DNA of 64,000 nucleotides from assembly GCF_014205115.1 (NCBI RefSeq), contig NZ_JACHMW010000001.1, positions 806,001-870,000 of the forward strand. Reading direction: 5' to 3'. Shown here piece by piece: positions 29,626 through 40,377 of this stretch (within the stretch, counting starts at the first letter, position 1; each line of letters opens with the position of its first letter). The stretch is from Micrococcus endophyticus (GTDB lineage: Bacteria; Actinomycetota; Actinomycetes; Actinomycetales; Micrococcaceae). The translations under genes were made by a program, and so were the position numbers. Below the pieces are notes generated by a model that was not told the origin of the DNA, ran no database searches, and saw only the letters and a program-made list of their open reading frames with translations.

Positions 29626-32259
29626 ATGACTTCTCCCGCCACGAACCCGCCCTCGCTGACCGACCGCATCGACGCGCTCCCGCCGACCCCGGACGCCGAC
29701 GACGTCTTCGGCGCCTTCGCGGCCTGGATCGAGGACCGCGGCATCTCGCTCTACCCCGCCCAGGAGGAGGCCGCCCTCGAGCTCGTCCAGGGCCGGCACG
29801 TGATCCTGGCGACGCCCACCGGCTCCGGCAAGTCCCTGGTGGCGCTGGCTGCACACGCCGACGCGCTCGCCCACGACGCCGTCTCCTACTACACGGCGCC
29901 GATCAAGGCGCTCGTCTCGGAGAAGTTCTTCGCGCTGGTGGACGTGTTCGGCGCGGAGAATGTGGGCATGGTCACGGGTGACTCCACCGTCAACGGTGAC
30001 GCGCCGATCATCTGCTGCACCGCCGAGATCCTCGCCAACCGCGCGCTGCGCGAGGGCTCGGGCATGGAGATCGGCACCGTGGTGATGGACGAGTTCCACT
30101 ACTACGCGGACCCCTCCCGTGGCTGGGCCTGGCAGGTCCCCCTCCTCGAGCTGCCGCAGGCCCGGTTCCTGCTGATGTCGGCCACCCTCGGCGACACGAC
30201 CCGCCTCGAGGCGGACCTGTTCGAGCGCACCGGGCGGGAGGTCGCCGTCGTCGCCCACGCGGAGCGGCCGATCCCGCTGACGTTCGAGTGGTCCGAGGTG
30301 CCGCTGCAGGAGAAGGTCGAGGAGCTCGTGAGCACCCACCAGGCACCGGTGTACATCGTGCACTTCTCGCAGCTGGACGCCGTGGAGACGGCCCAGGGGC
30401 TGTCTTCGATCTCGGTGACGTCCAAGGAGGAGAAGGAGGCGATCGCCGCGCGGATCGCCGGCTTCCGGTTCTCCGCGGGCTTCGGGCACACCCTGAACCG
30501 CCTCGTCCGGGCGGGCATCGGCGTGCATCACGCGGGCATGCTGCCCAAGTACCGCCGCCTCGTGGAGAAGCTGGCCCAGGACGGGCTGCTCAAGGTCATC
30601 TGCGGCACGGACACGCTCGGCGTCGGGATCAACGTGCCGATCCGCACCGTGCTGCTCACCGCGCTGTCCAAGTTCGACGGCGAGAAGACCCGCCTGCTCC
30701 AGGCCCGCGAGTTCCACCAGATCGCCGGCCGGGCGGGCCGGGCCGGCTTCGACACCTCCGGCACCGTGGTGGTCCAGGCCCCCGAGCACGTGATCGAGAA
30801 CAAGGCCGCCGAACGCAAGGCCGCGGCGAAGTTCGCGAACGTCAAGGACGAGGCCGAGCGGGCCAAGCGCATGAAGCAGTCCGTGAAGTCCGGCAAGCGC
30901 AAGAGCCCGCCCGCCGGCTTCGTCTCGTGGGGCCCGGCCACCTTCGAGCGCCTCGTGGCCGCCGAGCCCGAGCCGCTGGTCTCCCGCATGCAGATCACCC
31001 ACTCCATGCTCCTGAACATCCTCGACCGGCCCGGCGACCCGGTCATCGCGGTCCGGCGCCTGCTGCGCGGCACCCACGAGACCCCGGCCCGCCAGGCGGT
31101 GCTCATGCGCCGCGCCATCGGGATCTTCCGGGAGCTGCTGGCCGCCGGCGTCGTCGAGCGTCTGCCCGAACCGGACGCCGAGGGCCGCACCGTGGACCTC
31201 ACGGTGGACCTGCAGCCGGACTTCGCGCTCAACCAGCCGCTCTCCCCCTTCGCCCTCGCCGCGCTCGACCTGCTGGACCCGGCCGAGCCCGACCACGCCC
31301 TCGACGTCGTCTCCGTGATCGAGGCGACGCTCGACCCGCCGCGCCAGGTCCTCTCCGCCCAGGTGAAGAAGGCCAAGGGCGAGGCCGTCGCTGCCATGAA
31401 GGCCGAGGGCATGGACTACAACGACCGCATGCGCGCCCTCGACGAGGTCACCCACCCGCAGCCGCTGGCGGACCTGCTCGAGCAGCAGTTCGAGGTCTAC
31501 CGCGCCAGCGCCCCCTGGCTCGCCGAGTTCGAGCTCACCCCCAAGTCCGTGGTCCGGGACATGTTCGAGCGGGCCATGGGCTTCGGCGACTACGTGCGCT
31601 TCTACGGGATCGCCCGCTCCGAGGGCGTGCTGCTGCGCTACCTCACCGACGCGGTGAAGGCCCTGCGCCAGACCGTGCCCGAGGCCTCCCGCACCGAGGA
31701 GCTGCAGGTGCTGCTCGACTGGCTCGACGAGATGGTCAAGCAGACCGACTCCTCCCTGCTCGAGGAGTGGGAGGACCTCGTGGCCGGGGACATCGAGGAG
31801 CTGCGCCGCGACCACGAGGCGCTCGCCCCGCAGGAGCCCGCCCGCCTCACGGACAACGGGCCGGTGTTCCGCGTGATGGTGCGCAACGCCCTGTTCCAGC
31901 GGGTCCGCCTGTTCGGCGACGAGCGCGACGAGGAACTCGCCCGCCTCTCCGGGGACCTCAGCGCGGACGACTGGGCCGACGCCCTCGACGCCTACTTCGG
32001 CGACCACGAGGACATCGACGACGGCCCCGCCGCCCGCGGGCCCGAGCTGTTCCGGGTGGCCGAGTCCCCCGACGTCGCCCCGCCCGTGGAGCTCGCCGGC
32101 TCGCGCTGGTGGGCGGTCCGGCAGGTGCTCAAGGACCCGGACGGCGTGCACGACCACGGCATCAACGCCGTGGTGGACCTGGACGCCTCCGACGGGGCCG
32201 GCCACCCCGTGATCCGCGTCGTCTCCGTGGGCGCCCCCGAGTCGGGGTGGGGCCTGTGA
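29626..32259 (+). CDS. DEAD/DEAH-box RNA helicase, DUF3516/Mtr4-like
   Basis: The 877-residue superfamily II helicase has Walker A ATPTGSGKS (residues 62-70), the DExH box D155-EFH158, motif III MSATLGD, and helicase C-terminal motifs including HHAGMLPKYRR and QIAGRAGRAGFD. The long C-terminal half matches the actinobacterial DUF3516 architecture, related to Ski2/Mtr4 enzymes that unwind RNA for decay or processing; the exact role here is unproved. It overlaps the next gene by GTGA. A diverged, truncated copy of its first 110 codons lies at 24086. Confidence 0.92.
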   Translation: MTSPATNPPSLTDRIDALPPTPDADDVFGAFAAWIEDRGISLYPAQEEAALELVQGRHVILATPTGSGKSLVALAAHADALAHDAVSYYTAPIKALVSEKFFALVDVFGAENVGMVTGDSTVNGDAPIICCTAEILANRALREGSGMEIGTVVMDEFHYYADPSRGWAWQVPLLELPQARFLLMSATLGDTTRLEADLFERTGREVAVVAHAERPIPLTFEWSEVPLQEKVEELVSTHQAPVYIVHFSQLDAVETAQGLSSISVTSKEEKEAIAARIAGFRFSAGFGHTLNRLVRAGIGVHHAGMLPKYRRLVEKLAQDGLLKVICGTDTLGVGINVPIRTVLLTALSKFDGEKTRLLQAREFHQIAGRAGRAGFDTSGTVVVQAPEHVIENKAAERKAAAKFANVKDEAERAKRMKQSVKSGKRKSPPAGFVSWGPATFERLVAAEPEPLVSRMQITHSMLLNILDRPGDPVIAVRRLLRGTHETPARQAVLMRRAIGIFRELLAAGVVERLPEPDAEGRTVDLTVDLQPDFALNQPLSPFALAALDLLDPAEPDHALDVVSVIEATLDPPRQVLSAQVKKAKGEAVAAMKAEGMDYNDRMRALDEVTHPQPLADLLEQQFEVYRASAPWLAEFELTPKSVVRDMFERAMGFGDYVRFYGIARSEGVLLRYLTDAVKALRQTVPEASRTEELQVLLDWLDEMVKQTDSSLLEEWEDLVAGDIEELRRDHEALAPQEPARLTDNGPVFRVMVRNALFQRVRLFGDERDEELARLSGDLSADDWADALDAYFGDHEDIDDGPAARGPELFRVAESPDVAPPVELAGSRWWAVRQVLKDPDGVHDHGINAVVDLDASDGAGHPVIRVVSVGAPESGWGL

Positions 32260-33809
32260 GCGCCCCCGCGCCCCGCGTGCCCGGCGACCCCCGCGGCTTC
32301 GCGCCCCTCGAGCCCGCCCGGCACCGGGTGGGCGAGCGCACCGAGCTCTACGACGGCACGGTCGCCGTGGACCACTGGTTCACCGTCCCCGTGGACCACG
32401 CCCTGACCCTGGCCGAGGCCGAGGCGCAGGACGCCGCCGGCACCGGCGTCGGCCCCCACGGCCGCGGCACCCTCACGGTGTTCGCCCGCGAGATCCGGGC
32501 CGCCGGGGACGCCGACGGCGCCCGCCCCTGGGCCCTCTACCTCCAGGGCGGGCCGGGCGGGGCCGGACCCCGCCCGGCGCGCGGGGGCGGCTGGATCGGC
32601 GCGCTGGCCTCGGAGCACCGCGTGCTGCTGCTGGACCAGCGCGGCACCGGGCGCTCCACCGCGGCCTCCGTCGCCGCCCTCACCGCCCCGGGCGCGTTCG
32701 CCTCGGACGAGGCCCTCGCCGAGCACCTCGTGCACCTGCGGGCCCCCTCGATCGTGCGCGACGCCGAGATGGTCCGGCTCGCCCTCGGCGCCGCCCCGTG
32801 GACCACCCTCGGCCAGAGCTTCGGCGGCTTCTGCACTCTCACCTACCTCTCCTTCCACCCCGAGGGGCTGCGACGCTGCCTGGTCACCGGCGGCCTCGCC
32901 CCGCTCACCGGCCACGCCGACCGCGTCTACCGGGCCACCTACGCGCGGATGCGCGACCGGGCGCACGAGTTCTTCGCCCGCCACACCGGGGACCGCGCCG
33001 CGTGGGCCGAGGCGGTGGCCCTGATCCGCGCCGCCGAGCAGGCCGGGGAGCCCGTGCGGCTGCCCGACGGCGGGCCCCTCACCGTGGCCCGCGCCCAGGC
33101 CCTGGGCATGCTCCTGGGCGGCAACACCCGCGTGGACCGGCTGCACTGGATCCTGGCCGAGGCCGTGGATCGCAGCGGCCCCGCCCCGCGCCTGTCCGAG
33201 ACGTTCCTGGCGGCCGTGGCCGAGCACAACGACCGGCACGTCAACCCGCTCTACACCGTGCTGCACGAGTCCATCTACGCCCAGCCCGCGGAGCTGGCCG
33301 GCGGCCGCGCCGCGACCGACTGGTCCGCCGCGCGGGTGCTGGCGGAGCACCCCGACTTCGACCCGGGCGCCGCCGACGCGCCCCTGCCCACCGGCGAGCA
33401 CGTCATGCCCGCCTCCCTCGAGCTCGACCCGCACCTGCGGCCGCTGCGCGGCGCCGCCCGCCTGCTCGCCGAGCGCACGGACTGGGGCCCGCTCTACGAT
33501 GTCGAGGCCCTGACGCGGAACACCATCCCGGTGGCCGCGGCCGTCTACACGGACGACGTCTACGTGGACCGCGACCTGTCCCTCGAGACCGCGGGCCGCG
33601 TCCGCGGGCTGCGCGTGTGGGAGACCGACGCGTTCCACCACGACGGGCTCGCCGACGACGGCCCCGCGATCGTGCGGCGCCTGCTCGAGATGACGGGGGA
33701 GGGCGCCGCGCCGGCAGCCGCCGGGGGCGCCGAGCGCTCGGACGCCGAGCCCTCGGACTCGGCACCGGCGGCCTCGGAGACGACGACGGCCCCCGGCCCG
33801 GTCGACTGA
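32256..33809 (+). CDS. Alpha/beta-hydrolase, proline iminopeptidase-like
   Basis: The 517-residue protein has the oxyanion motif LQGGPGG, the LLLDQRGTGRS segment and the nucleophile elbow GQS188FGG, characteristic of the S33 prolyl aminopeptidase branch. Late Asp/His residues (VAAAVYTDD and AFHHDG) can complete the triad. The Ala/Ser/Glu-rich last ~40 residues look disordered. GTG at 32256 overlaps the helicase stop by 4 nt, so the two are co-translated. Substrate (N-terminal prolyl peptides or others) is inferred. A strong terminator follows. Confidence 0.88.
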   Translation: MSAPAPRVPGDPRGFAPLEPARHRVGERTELYDGTVAVDHWFTVPVDHALTLAEAEAQDAAGTGVGPHGRGTLTVFAREIRAAGDADGARPWALYLQGGPGGAGPRPARGGGWIGALASEHRVLLLDQRGTGRSTAASVAALTAPGAFASDEALAEHLVHLRAPSIVRDAEMVRLALGAAPWTTLGQSFGGFCTLTYLSFHPEGLRRCLVTGGLAPLTGHADRVYRATYARMRDRAHEFFARHTGDRAAWAEAVALIRAAEQAGEPVRLPDGGPLTVARAQALGMLLGGNTRVDRLHWILAEAVDRSGPAPRLSETFLAAVAEHNDRHVNPLYTVLHESIYAQPAELAGGRAATDWSAARVLAEHPDFDPGAADAPLPTGEHVMPASLELDPHLRPLRGAARLLAERTDWGPLYDVEALTRNTIPVAAAVYTDDVYVDRDLSLETAGRVRGLRVWETDAFHHDGLADDGPAIVRRLLEMTGEGAAPAAAGGAERSDAEPSDSAPAASETTTAPGPVD

Positions 33810-33832
33810 CCGGGACGAGGGCCGAGGCGGAA

Positions 33833-33879
33833 AGACGACGACGGCGCCGGGGCGGGGAGCATCGGCGCCGTCGTCGTCT
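33833..33879. terminator. Bidirectional hairpin terminator
   Basis: A perfect 17-bp stem (AGACGACGACGGCGCCG and its complement) with a 13-nt loop lies between the convergent hydrolase and terC genes. A short direct repeat (CTCAGCGGGT, twice) follows at its right side. Confidence 0.85.
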
Positions 33880-33903
33880 CAGCGGGTCATCTCAGCGGGT
33901 CGC

Positions 33904-35163
33904 TCAGACGGTGGGCCCGTCCTGGCGGACGATCCGCTTGGAGACGCCGCGGGCGTCGTCGTCGCGCGGGTCGGCCAGCCGGGTCTCGTGGGCCGTGCGG
34001 ATGATGCCGGACCAGGTGTCCTTGTGCTCGAGGAGCTCGTCGCGCCACTTCTGGTCGAGGCCCTCGGCCTTCGCCGTCCACTCGTCCATGAGGGCGGCGG
34101 CGCGGCTGCGCTCGGCCGGGTCGGCCGTCTCGTCCAGCTTGGAGTAGCGGTAGGAGAACTTCTCGGCGTTCTGCAGGGCGCGCAGGGCCTGGCCCTTGGG
34201 CGAGTACAGGGACACCACCACGGTGATCGCCAGGATGACGACGACCACCACGAGGGACAGCGTCGTGGGGATCTCGACCACGGGCACGTTCTCGCCGCCG
34301 TTGATGAACGGCAGGTTGTTCTCGTGCAGCGCGTGCAGGATGAGCTTGACGCCGATGAACGCCAGCAGCGCGGAGAGGCCGTAGGCGAGGTAGACGAGGC
34401 GGTCCAGCAGGCCGTCGATGAGGAAGTACAGCTGGCGCAGGCCCATGAGCGAGAAGGCCGTGGCGGTGAAGACGATGTACGCCTCCGTGGTCACGCCGAA
34501 GATCGCCGGGATGGAGTCGAAGGCGAAGAGGATGTCCGTGGCGCCGATGGCGATCATCACGAGCAGCATCGGGGTCATGACCCGCTTGCCGTTCTCGAGG
34601 GTGAACAACTTGTCGCCGTCGAAGCGGTCCGAGGCGGGCAGGAACCGCTTCACCATGCGGACCATGATGTTGTCCGCCTCGTCCTTGGCGTCGTCGGCGT
34701 CGCCGGCCATCTCGCCCTTGAGCTGGCCGCCCGCGATGATGATCAGGAACAGGCCGAAGAGGTAGAAGACGTCCGACCAGGCCGCGATCAAGGCGGCGCC
34801 GAGCAGGATGAAGATCGTGCGCGAGATCAGCGCGAAGGTGATGCCGAACAGCAGCACCTTCTGCTGGTACTCGCGGGGCACGCGGAAGCTGGCCATGATG
34901 ACCAGGAAGACGAACAGGTTGTCGACGCTGAGCGCCTTCTCCAGCAGGTAGCCGGTGTAGTACTCGACGGCGTGCTGCGTGTCGCCCACGGCGAAGAACA
35001 CGAGGCCGAAGAGGAGCGCGAGGCCCACGTAGATCCCGGACCAGATCGCGGCCTCGCGGATCGTGGGCGTGTGGGCCTTGCGGACATGGGCGAAGTAGTC
35101 GAACGCGAGCAGCCCGACGATCAATGCGATCGTCAGGCCCCACGTGAGGCCGTTGATTTCCAC
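33904..35163 (-). CDS. terC: TerC-family membrane protein, probable manganese exporter
   Basis: The 419-residue polytopic membrane protein has the TerC core with SVDNLFVFLVIM (near residue 80) and FAFDSIPAIFG (near residue 215), whose acidic residues are proposed metal ligands, and about nine helices. Its cytoplasmic tail is charged. GTG at 35163 is chosen because AAAGG lies about 9 nt upstream and the longer frame covers a structured leader. A manganese-riboswitch-like leader indicates the role: Mn(II) export (as for Alx/MeeF homologues) rather than tellurite resistance. Confidence 0.93.
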   Translation of the reverse strand: MEINGLTWGLTIALIVGLLAFDYFAHVRKAHTPTIREAAIWSGIYVGLALLFGLVFFAVGDTQHAVEYYTGYLLEKALSVDNLFVFLVIMASFRVPREYQQKVLLFGITFALISRTIFILLGAALIAAWSDVFYLFGLFLIIIAGGQLKGEMAGDADDAKDEADNIMVRMVKRFLPASDRFDGDKLFTLENGKRVMTPMLLVMIAIGATDILFAFDSIPAIFGVTTEAYIVFTATAFSLMGLRQLYFLIDGLLDRLVYLAYGLSALLAFIGVKLILHALHENNLPFINGGENVPVVEIPTTLSLVVVVVILAITVVVSLYSPKGQALRALQNAEKFSYRYSKLDETADPAERSRAAALMDEWTAKAEGLDQKWRDELLEHKDTWSGIIRTAHETRLADPRDDDARGVSKRIVRQDGPTV

Positions 35164-35178
35164 GGGTGCACCTTTCGG

Positions 35179-35324
35179 CGTCAGGGGACAGTTCTGCGCC
35201 GCAAGTCTCTCCGCCCCCCGTGGTCTCCACGGCGCCGGCCTCTGTGTCCGGCCGGTCGGCGCGCGCTCCAAAGCGGGCCCGTCCGGCGTGCTGACGTCCA
35301 CAGTGTTCGGGATACTCCCCTACG
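35179..35324 (-). ncRNA. yybP-ykoY manganese riboswitch, candidate
   Basis: The terC leader RNA contains the L1 signature GGGGAGUAU (35312-35320) after the 5' strand CGUAGGGG of a P1 helix. The 3' strand CCCCUGACG (35179-35187) pairs with it, and before it lies the L3-like segment GAGAGACUUGCGG. The SD (AAAGG) follows P1 directly, fitting Mn-dependent control of terC translation. The class is known to precede terC/alx genes. The fold was done by eye; a covariance search would settle it. Confidence 0.78.
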
Positions 35325-35335
35325 TCGAGGGGAAG

Positions 35336-35341
35336 TCTATA
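35336..35341 (-). promoter_or_regulatory. Candidate -10 box for the terC leader
   Basis: TATAGA on the minus strand lies 12 nt before the riboswitch L1 signature, placing transcription start close to the 5' strand of P1. Confidence 0.5.
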
Positions 35342-35375
35342 CCGTGCCCCCGACCCGCCCGGGGCGCGAGAACGG

Positions 35376-35394
35376 TGATATTCCAGGAATATCA
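35376..35394. promoter_or_regulatory. Perfect 19-bp palindrome upstream of terC, candidate operator
   Basis: TGATATTCCAGGAATATCA is a perfect palindrome around a central A, AT-rich in a GC-rich surrounding. It lies 35-53 nt upstream of the terC -10 box and 50 nt after the stop of the next gene. A metal-responsive or other dimeric repressor/activator site is plausible; the protein is unknown. Confidence 0.55.
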
Positions 35395-35443
35395 GCATTC
35401 CTGTAGCACTGCGGCGCGGCAGAGGGCGCGGCCGACGCCGCGC

Positions 35444-36202
35444 TCAGGACAGGGCCGGGGCGACCAGGCCCACCCAGACCAGGACACCGCCGGCAGCCGC
35501 GATCCCCCAGCTCGCGAGGGAGCCGACGAGGAACTCCTCCGCCCGGGAGCCCTCCCCGCGGTCCGCGGAGATCTCCGGGAAGCGCACGAGGCCCTTCGCC
35601 GCCATGAGCGCGGCGACCACCGGCCACGCATGGGCCAGCCCGAGCACCACCATCAGCACGCGCTCCATCGGGCCGATGTACCGGCCGCCGCGCAGCGGCG
35701 GGGCCTCCGTCTCGTCGGCGGAGGTCTCCGGCGCCGGGACCGCCTCGACGGGCGCGTCTGATTCCGGGGCCGGAGCGGCGTCGGCGCGCCGCCCCGCGAG
35801 CAGCAGGACGGCCCGCGTGATCCGGTTGGCGGTCTCGCCCAGGGCGAGGCCCACCGCCACGACGGTGAACGCGACGGGGACGGCCGGCCCGGCGGTCCGG
35901 GCGAGCCCGATCTCCGCGACCGCGACCAGGGCGACGACGGCCGCCACGCCCAGCGTGCCCAGCGGGGCCCCCGCCCCGAGCCGCCACCACGCGGCGAGCA
36001 GGGCCAGTGCGACGAGGACGCCGCCGATCGCCAGGGCGGGGGCACCGGGGACGAGGACGACGAGCAGCACCCCGGCCAGCACGGCGGCCGCGGCGCCCGC
36101 GGCCAGGGCGAGGACCTCCCGCCGTCGAGCGGCCCAGGCCCGGGGCAGCAGCGCGGCGGCGAGGTCGTGGACCCCGAGCGCGATCAGCGTCAGCGCGATC
36201 AT
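35444..36202 (-). CDS. Integral membrane protein paired with SatD-like gene
   Basis: The 252-residue protein has about seven hydrophobic segments: two in the first ~60 residues, two more up to 115, one near 120-140, then an acidic linker (residues 143-175, Pro/Glu-rich) and two C-terminal helices ending LVAPALS. I do not recognise a named family beyond the membrane partner commonly found beside SatD-like proteins (DUF3307-like); this is inference. ATG at 36202 overlaps the SatD stop by 4 nt, so the two are coupled. Confidence 0.7.
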   Translation of the reverse strand: MIALTLIALGVHDLAAALLPRAWAARRREVLALAAGAAAAVLAGVLLVVLVPGAPALAIGGVLVALALLAAWWRLGAGAPLGTLGVAAVVALVAVAEIGLARTAGPAVPVAFTVVAVGLALGETANRITRAVLLLAGRRADAAPAPESDAPVEAVPAPETSADETEAPPLRGGRYIGPMERVLMVVLGLAHAWPVVAALMAAKGLVRFPEISADRGEGSRAEEFLVGSLASWGIAAAGGVLVWVGLVAPALS

Positions 36203-36888
36203 CCGACGTCCCCCTCGTCTCCGGCCCCCTCGCCCGCGGCGCCCGCGTGGCCGAAACTCCCAGCGGCGGCCTCAGCCAGCGCGGCGTCCAGCTCGAGCAG
36301 GCGGTCGATCCCGGAGCGCGTCACGGCCTGCGAGACCGCGGACTGGGTGATCCGCTCCGCGCGGGCCGCCTGCGTCTGCGTGGCCCCGCCCAGCAGCGCG
36401 GCGGCGAGACGGCGCTCCCGGGCCTTGAGCCGGCCGAGCACGTGGTCGCGCAGCAGGAGCACCCCGTCCACGGCGGCCGTCAGGGACGGGTCGGCCGCGA
36501 CGAACGCCGTCGCCGCCCCGTCCGCGCGGGCGTGCGCCCGCTCGACCGCCGCGCGCGCCCGGTACCAGGCGGTGCCGTCCTCGATCCGGTCCCCCGCGCC
36601 GTCGTCCAGCGACCGGCGCTCCCCCACGCCGATGCCGAAGCGCAGCTCGAGGCCGGGCGGCAGCGCGAGGGACACGCGGACCACGGCGCGCACGGCTTGC
36701 GGCCACGCGCCATGGAGGGCCTGGAACTCGTCCCCCACGGTGGCCCAGGCCGCCCGCAGCGGCGGGACGTCCTTCTCGGCCACGGCGAAGGCGGCGAGGA
36801 TCTGCTCCTGCGCCGCCTCCCGGTCCGCGAGGCGGCGGGAGCCCACGATGTCCGCGATGACGGCGGCGGCCTGGGGTGCACGGGTCAT
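36199..36888 (-). CDS. SatD-family protein with C-terminal helix-turn-helix
   Basis: The 229-residue protein begins AAVIADIVGSRRLADR, the typical SatD start, followed by a GDEFQAL segment and a nucleotide-cyclase-like beta-alpha domain. Residues ~160-200 form a helix-turn-helix (ATQTQAARAERITQSAVSQAV). SatD was named in a Streptococcus secretion/acid-tolerance operon; the biochemical function is unknown. It overlaps the membrane partner downstream (ATGA), and its start overlaps the MFS stop. A leaderless -10 and a short palindrome just upstream suggest autoregulation. Confidence 0.82.
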   Translation of the reverse strand: MTRAPQAAAVIADIVGSRRLADREAAQEQILAAFAVAEKDVPPLRAAWATVGDEFQALHGAWPQAVRAVVRVSLALPPGLELRFGIGVGERRSLDDGAGDRIEDGTAWYRARAAVERAHARADGAATAFVAADPSLTAAVDGVLLLRDHVLGRLKARERRLAAALLGGATQTQAARAERITQSAVSQAVTRSGIDRLLELDAALAEAAAGSFGHAGAAGEGAGDEGDVG

Positions 36889-38209
36889 GACGTCACAGTA
36901 TCACTGATAGGATATGCTTCATCATCGTTTTCATAACGCGAGCGGGCCCGCAGGACCCAGACCAGAAGCGCGGCGCTGAGAAGGCCGGCCGCCACGGTGA
37001 GCCCCGTGAAGCCCCACCAGGCCAGCACCAGCCCGGACAGGCCCGCCGTCACGGCCGCCGCCGCGCCCATGCCGAAGTCCGTGACCCCCTGCACCAGCAC
37101 GCGCCTCGGCCCCGTGGCCACCTCGGACACCCACGCCGAGCCGGCCACGGTGACCGCGCCCCAGCCGAGGCCGAGGAGCACCAGGGCCGCCGTGACCGCG
37201 CCGGTGCTGGCGGCCCCGACCGCGCCGACGAGCGTGGCCGCCAGCAGCCCGGCGAAGCCCGCCGCGGTGACCGCCAGCCGGCCCCAGCGGTCCGCGGCCC
37301 GGCCCCAGACGGGCGAGAGCGCATACATGCCGGCGATGTGCAGGGAGATCACCACGCCGATGACCACCAGCGTGTCCGCGCCGCCCGCCCCGGCCCCGTG
37401 CGTGCGGCTGAGGTGGACCGGCGTCATGGCCATCACGCCGACCATCACGGCGTGGCCCACCACCACGGCGGCCACGCCCACCCGGATCCGCGGGTCGCCC
37501 ACGACGGCACCCACCCCGGCCCGCAGCCGCGGGGGCTGCGGCGACGCGACGCCGCCGAGCCCCGCCTCCCGGCGCAGCGCCAGCGGGTCGGGGCGCAGGC
37601 CCGCCTGCAGGATCGCGACCGCCGCCAGCATGCCGGCCACGGAGAGCAGGAAGACGCCCGCGGTGTCCGCCAGCCCCACCGCCCGGGCCAGGACCACGCC
37701 CGGGCCGATGAGGTTCGGCCCCGCCACGGCGCCGATGGTGATGGACCAGACCACGAGGCCGAGGTCCCGGCCGAGGCGCGCCGGCGTCGCCAGGTCGGTG
37801 GCCGCGAACCGGGCCTGCAGGTTGCCGGCCGCGCCCAGGCCCACCCCGAACGAGCCGGCCAGCAGCAGGCCGAAGCCGCCGATCCCGGGGGCGGCGAGCA
37901 TGCACGCGGCGCCAAGGGCCGCCACGAGGTATGCGACCGTCAGGGCCGTGCGGCGGCCCCGGGCCAGCGCGAGCCGGGCCAGGGGCAGCGCCGAGAGGGC
38001 GCCCGCGGCGGAGATCATCATGGTGGTGGTGCCGCCCAGGGCGGCGTTGCCCGTGAGCTCCACGGCCAGCACGGAGCCGACGGCGAGCGCCGAGCCGTTG
38101 CCGAGTCCCGAGAACACCTGGCTCGCCGCGAGGGTGCGGACCACGCGGCGCTGGCCGGCGGCCAGGGCGGCGCCCTCCTCCGCGACCTGCGCGGTGTCCG
38201 GCGCCGCCG

Positions 38210-38213
<4 letters not shown>
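36885..38213 (-). CDS. MFS transporter
   Basis: The 442-residue protein has about 12 hydrophobic helices in two halves with the central cytoplasmic loop around residue 200. The loop motif [12 protein letters not shown] (near 300) is the MFS inter-helix signature. Substrate is not evident; it looks like a drug or metabolite exporter. GTG at 38213 forms a GTGA overlap with the uvrB stop, so it is read from the uvrB transcript. The last ~15 codons are unusually AT-rich and contain the SatD promoter. Confidence 0.88.
36895..36909 (-). promoter_or_regulatory. Leaderless promoter and 11-bp palindrome before the SatD-like gene
   Basis: TACTGT (36895-36900, minus) ends 6 nt before the ATG. It overlaps the perfect palindrome TATCACTGATA (36899-36909), inside the AT-rich end of the MFS gene. 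This arrangement would let a dimeric HTH protein occlude the promoter. Confidence 0.5.
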
Positions 38214-40339
<2,126 letters not shown>

Positions 40340-40345
40340 GGCAGA

Positions 40346-40351
40346 ACCCTA
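40346..40351 (-). promoter_or_regulatory. Candidate leaderless -10 box for uvrB
   Basis: TAGGGT on the minus strand ends 6 nt (TCTGCC) before the uvrB ATG, with no SD sequence. Confidence 0.55.
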
Positions 40352-40377
40352 CGTCGCGCCCCCGGACACCCCGGCGG

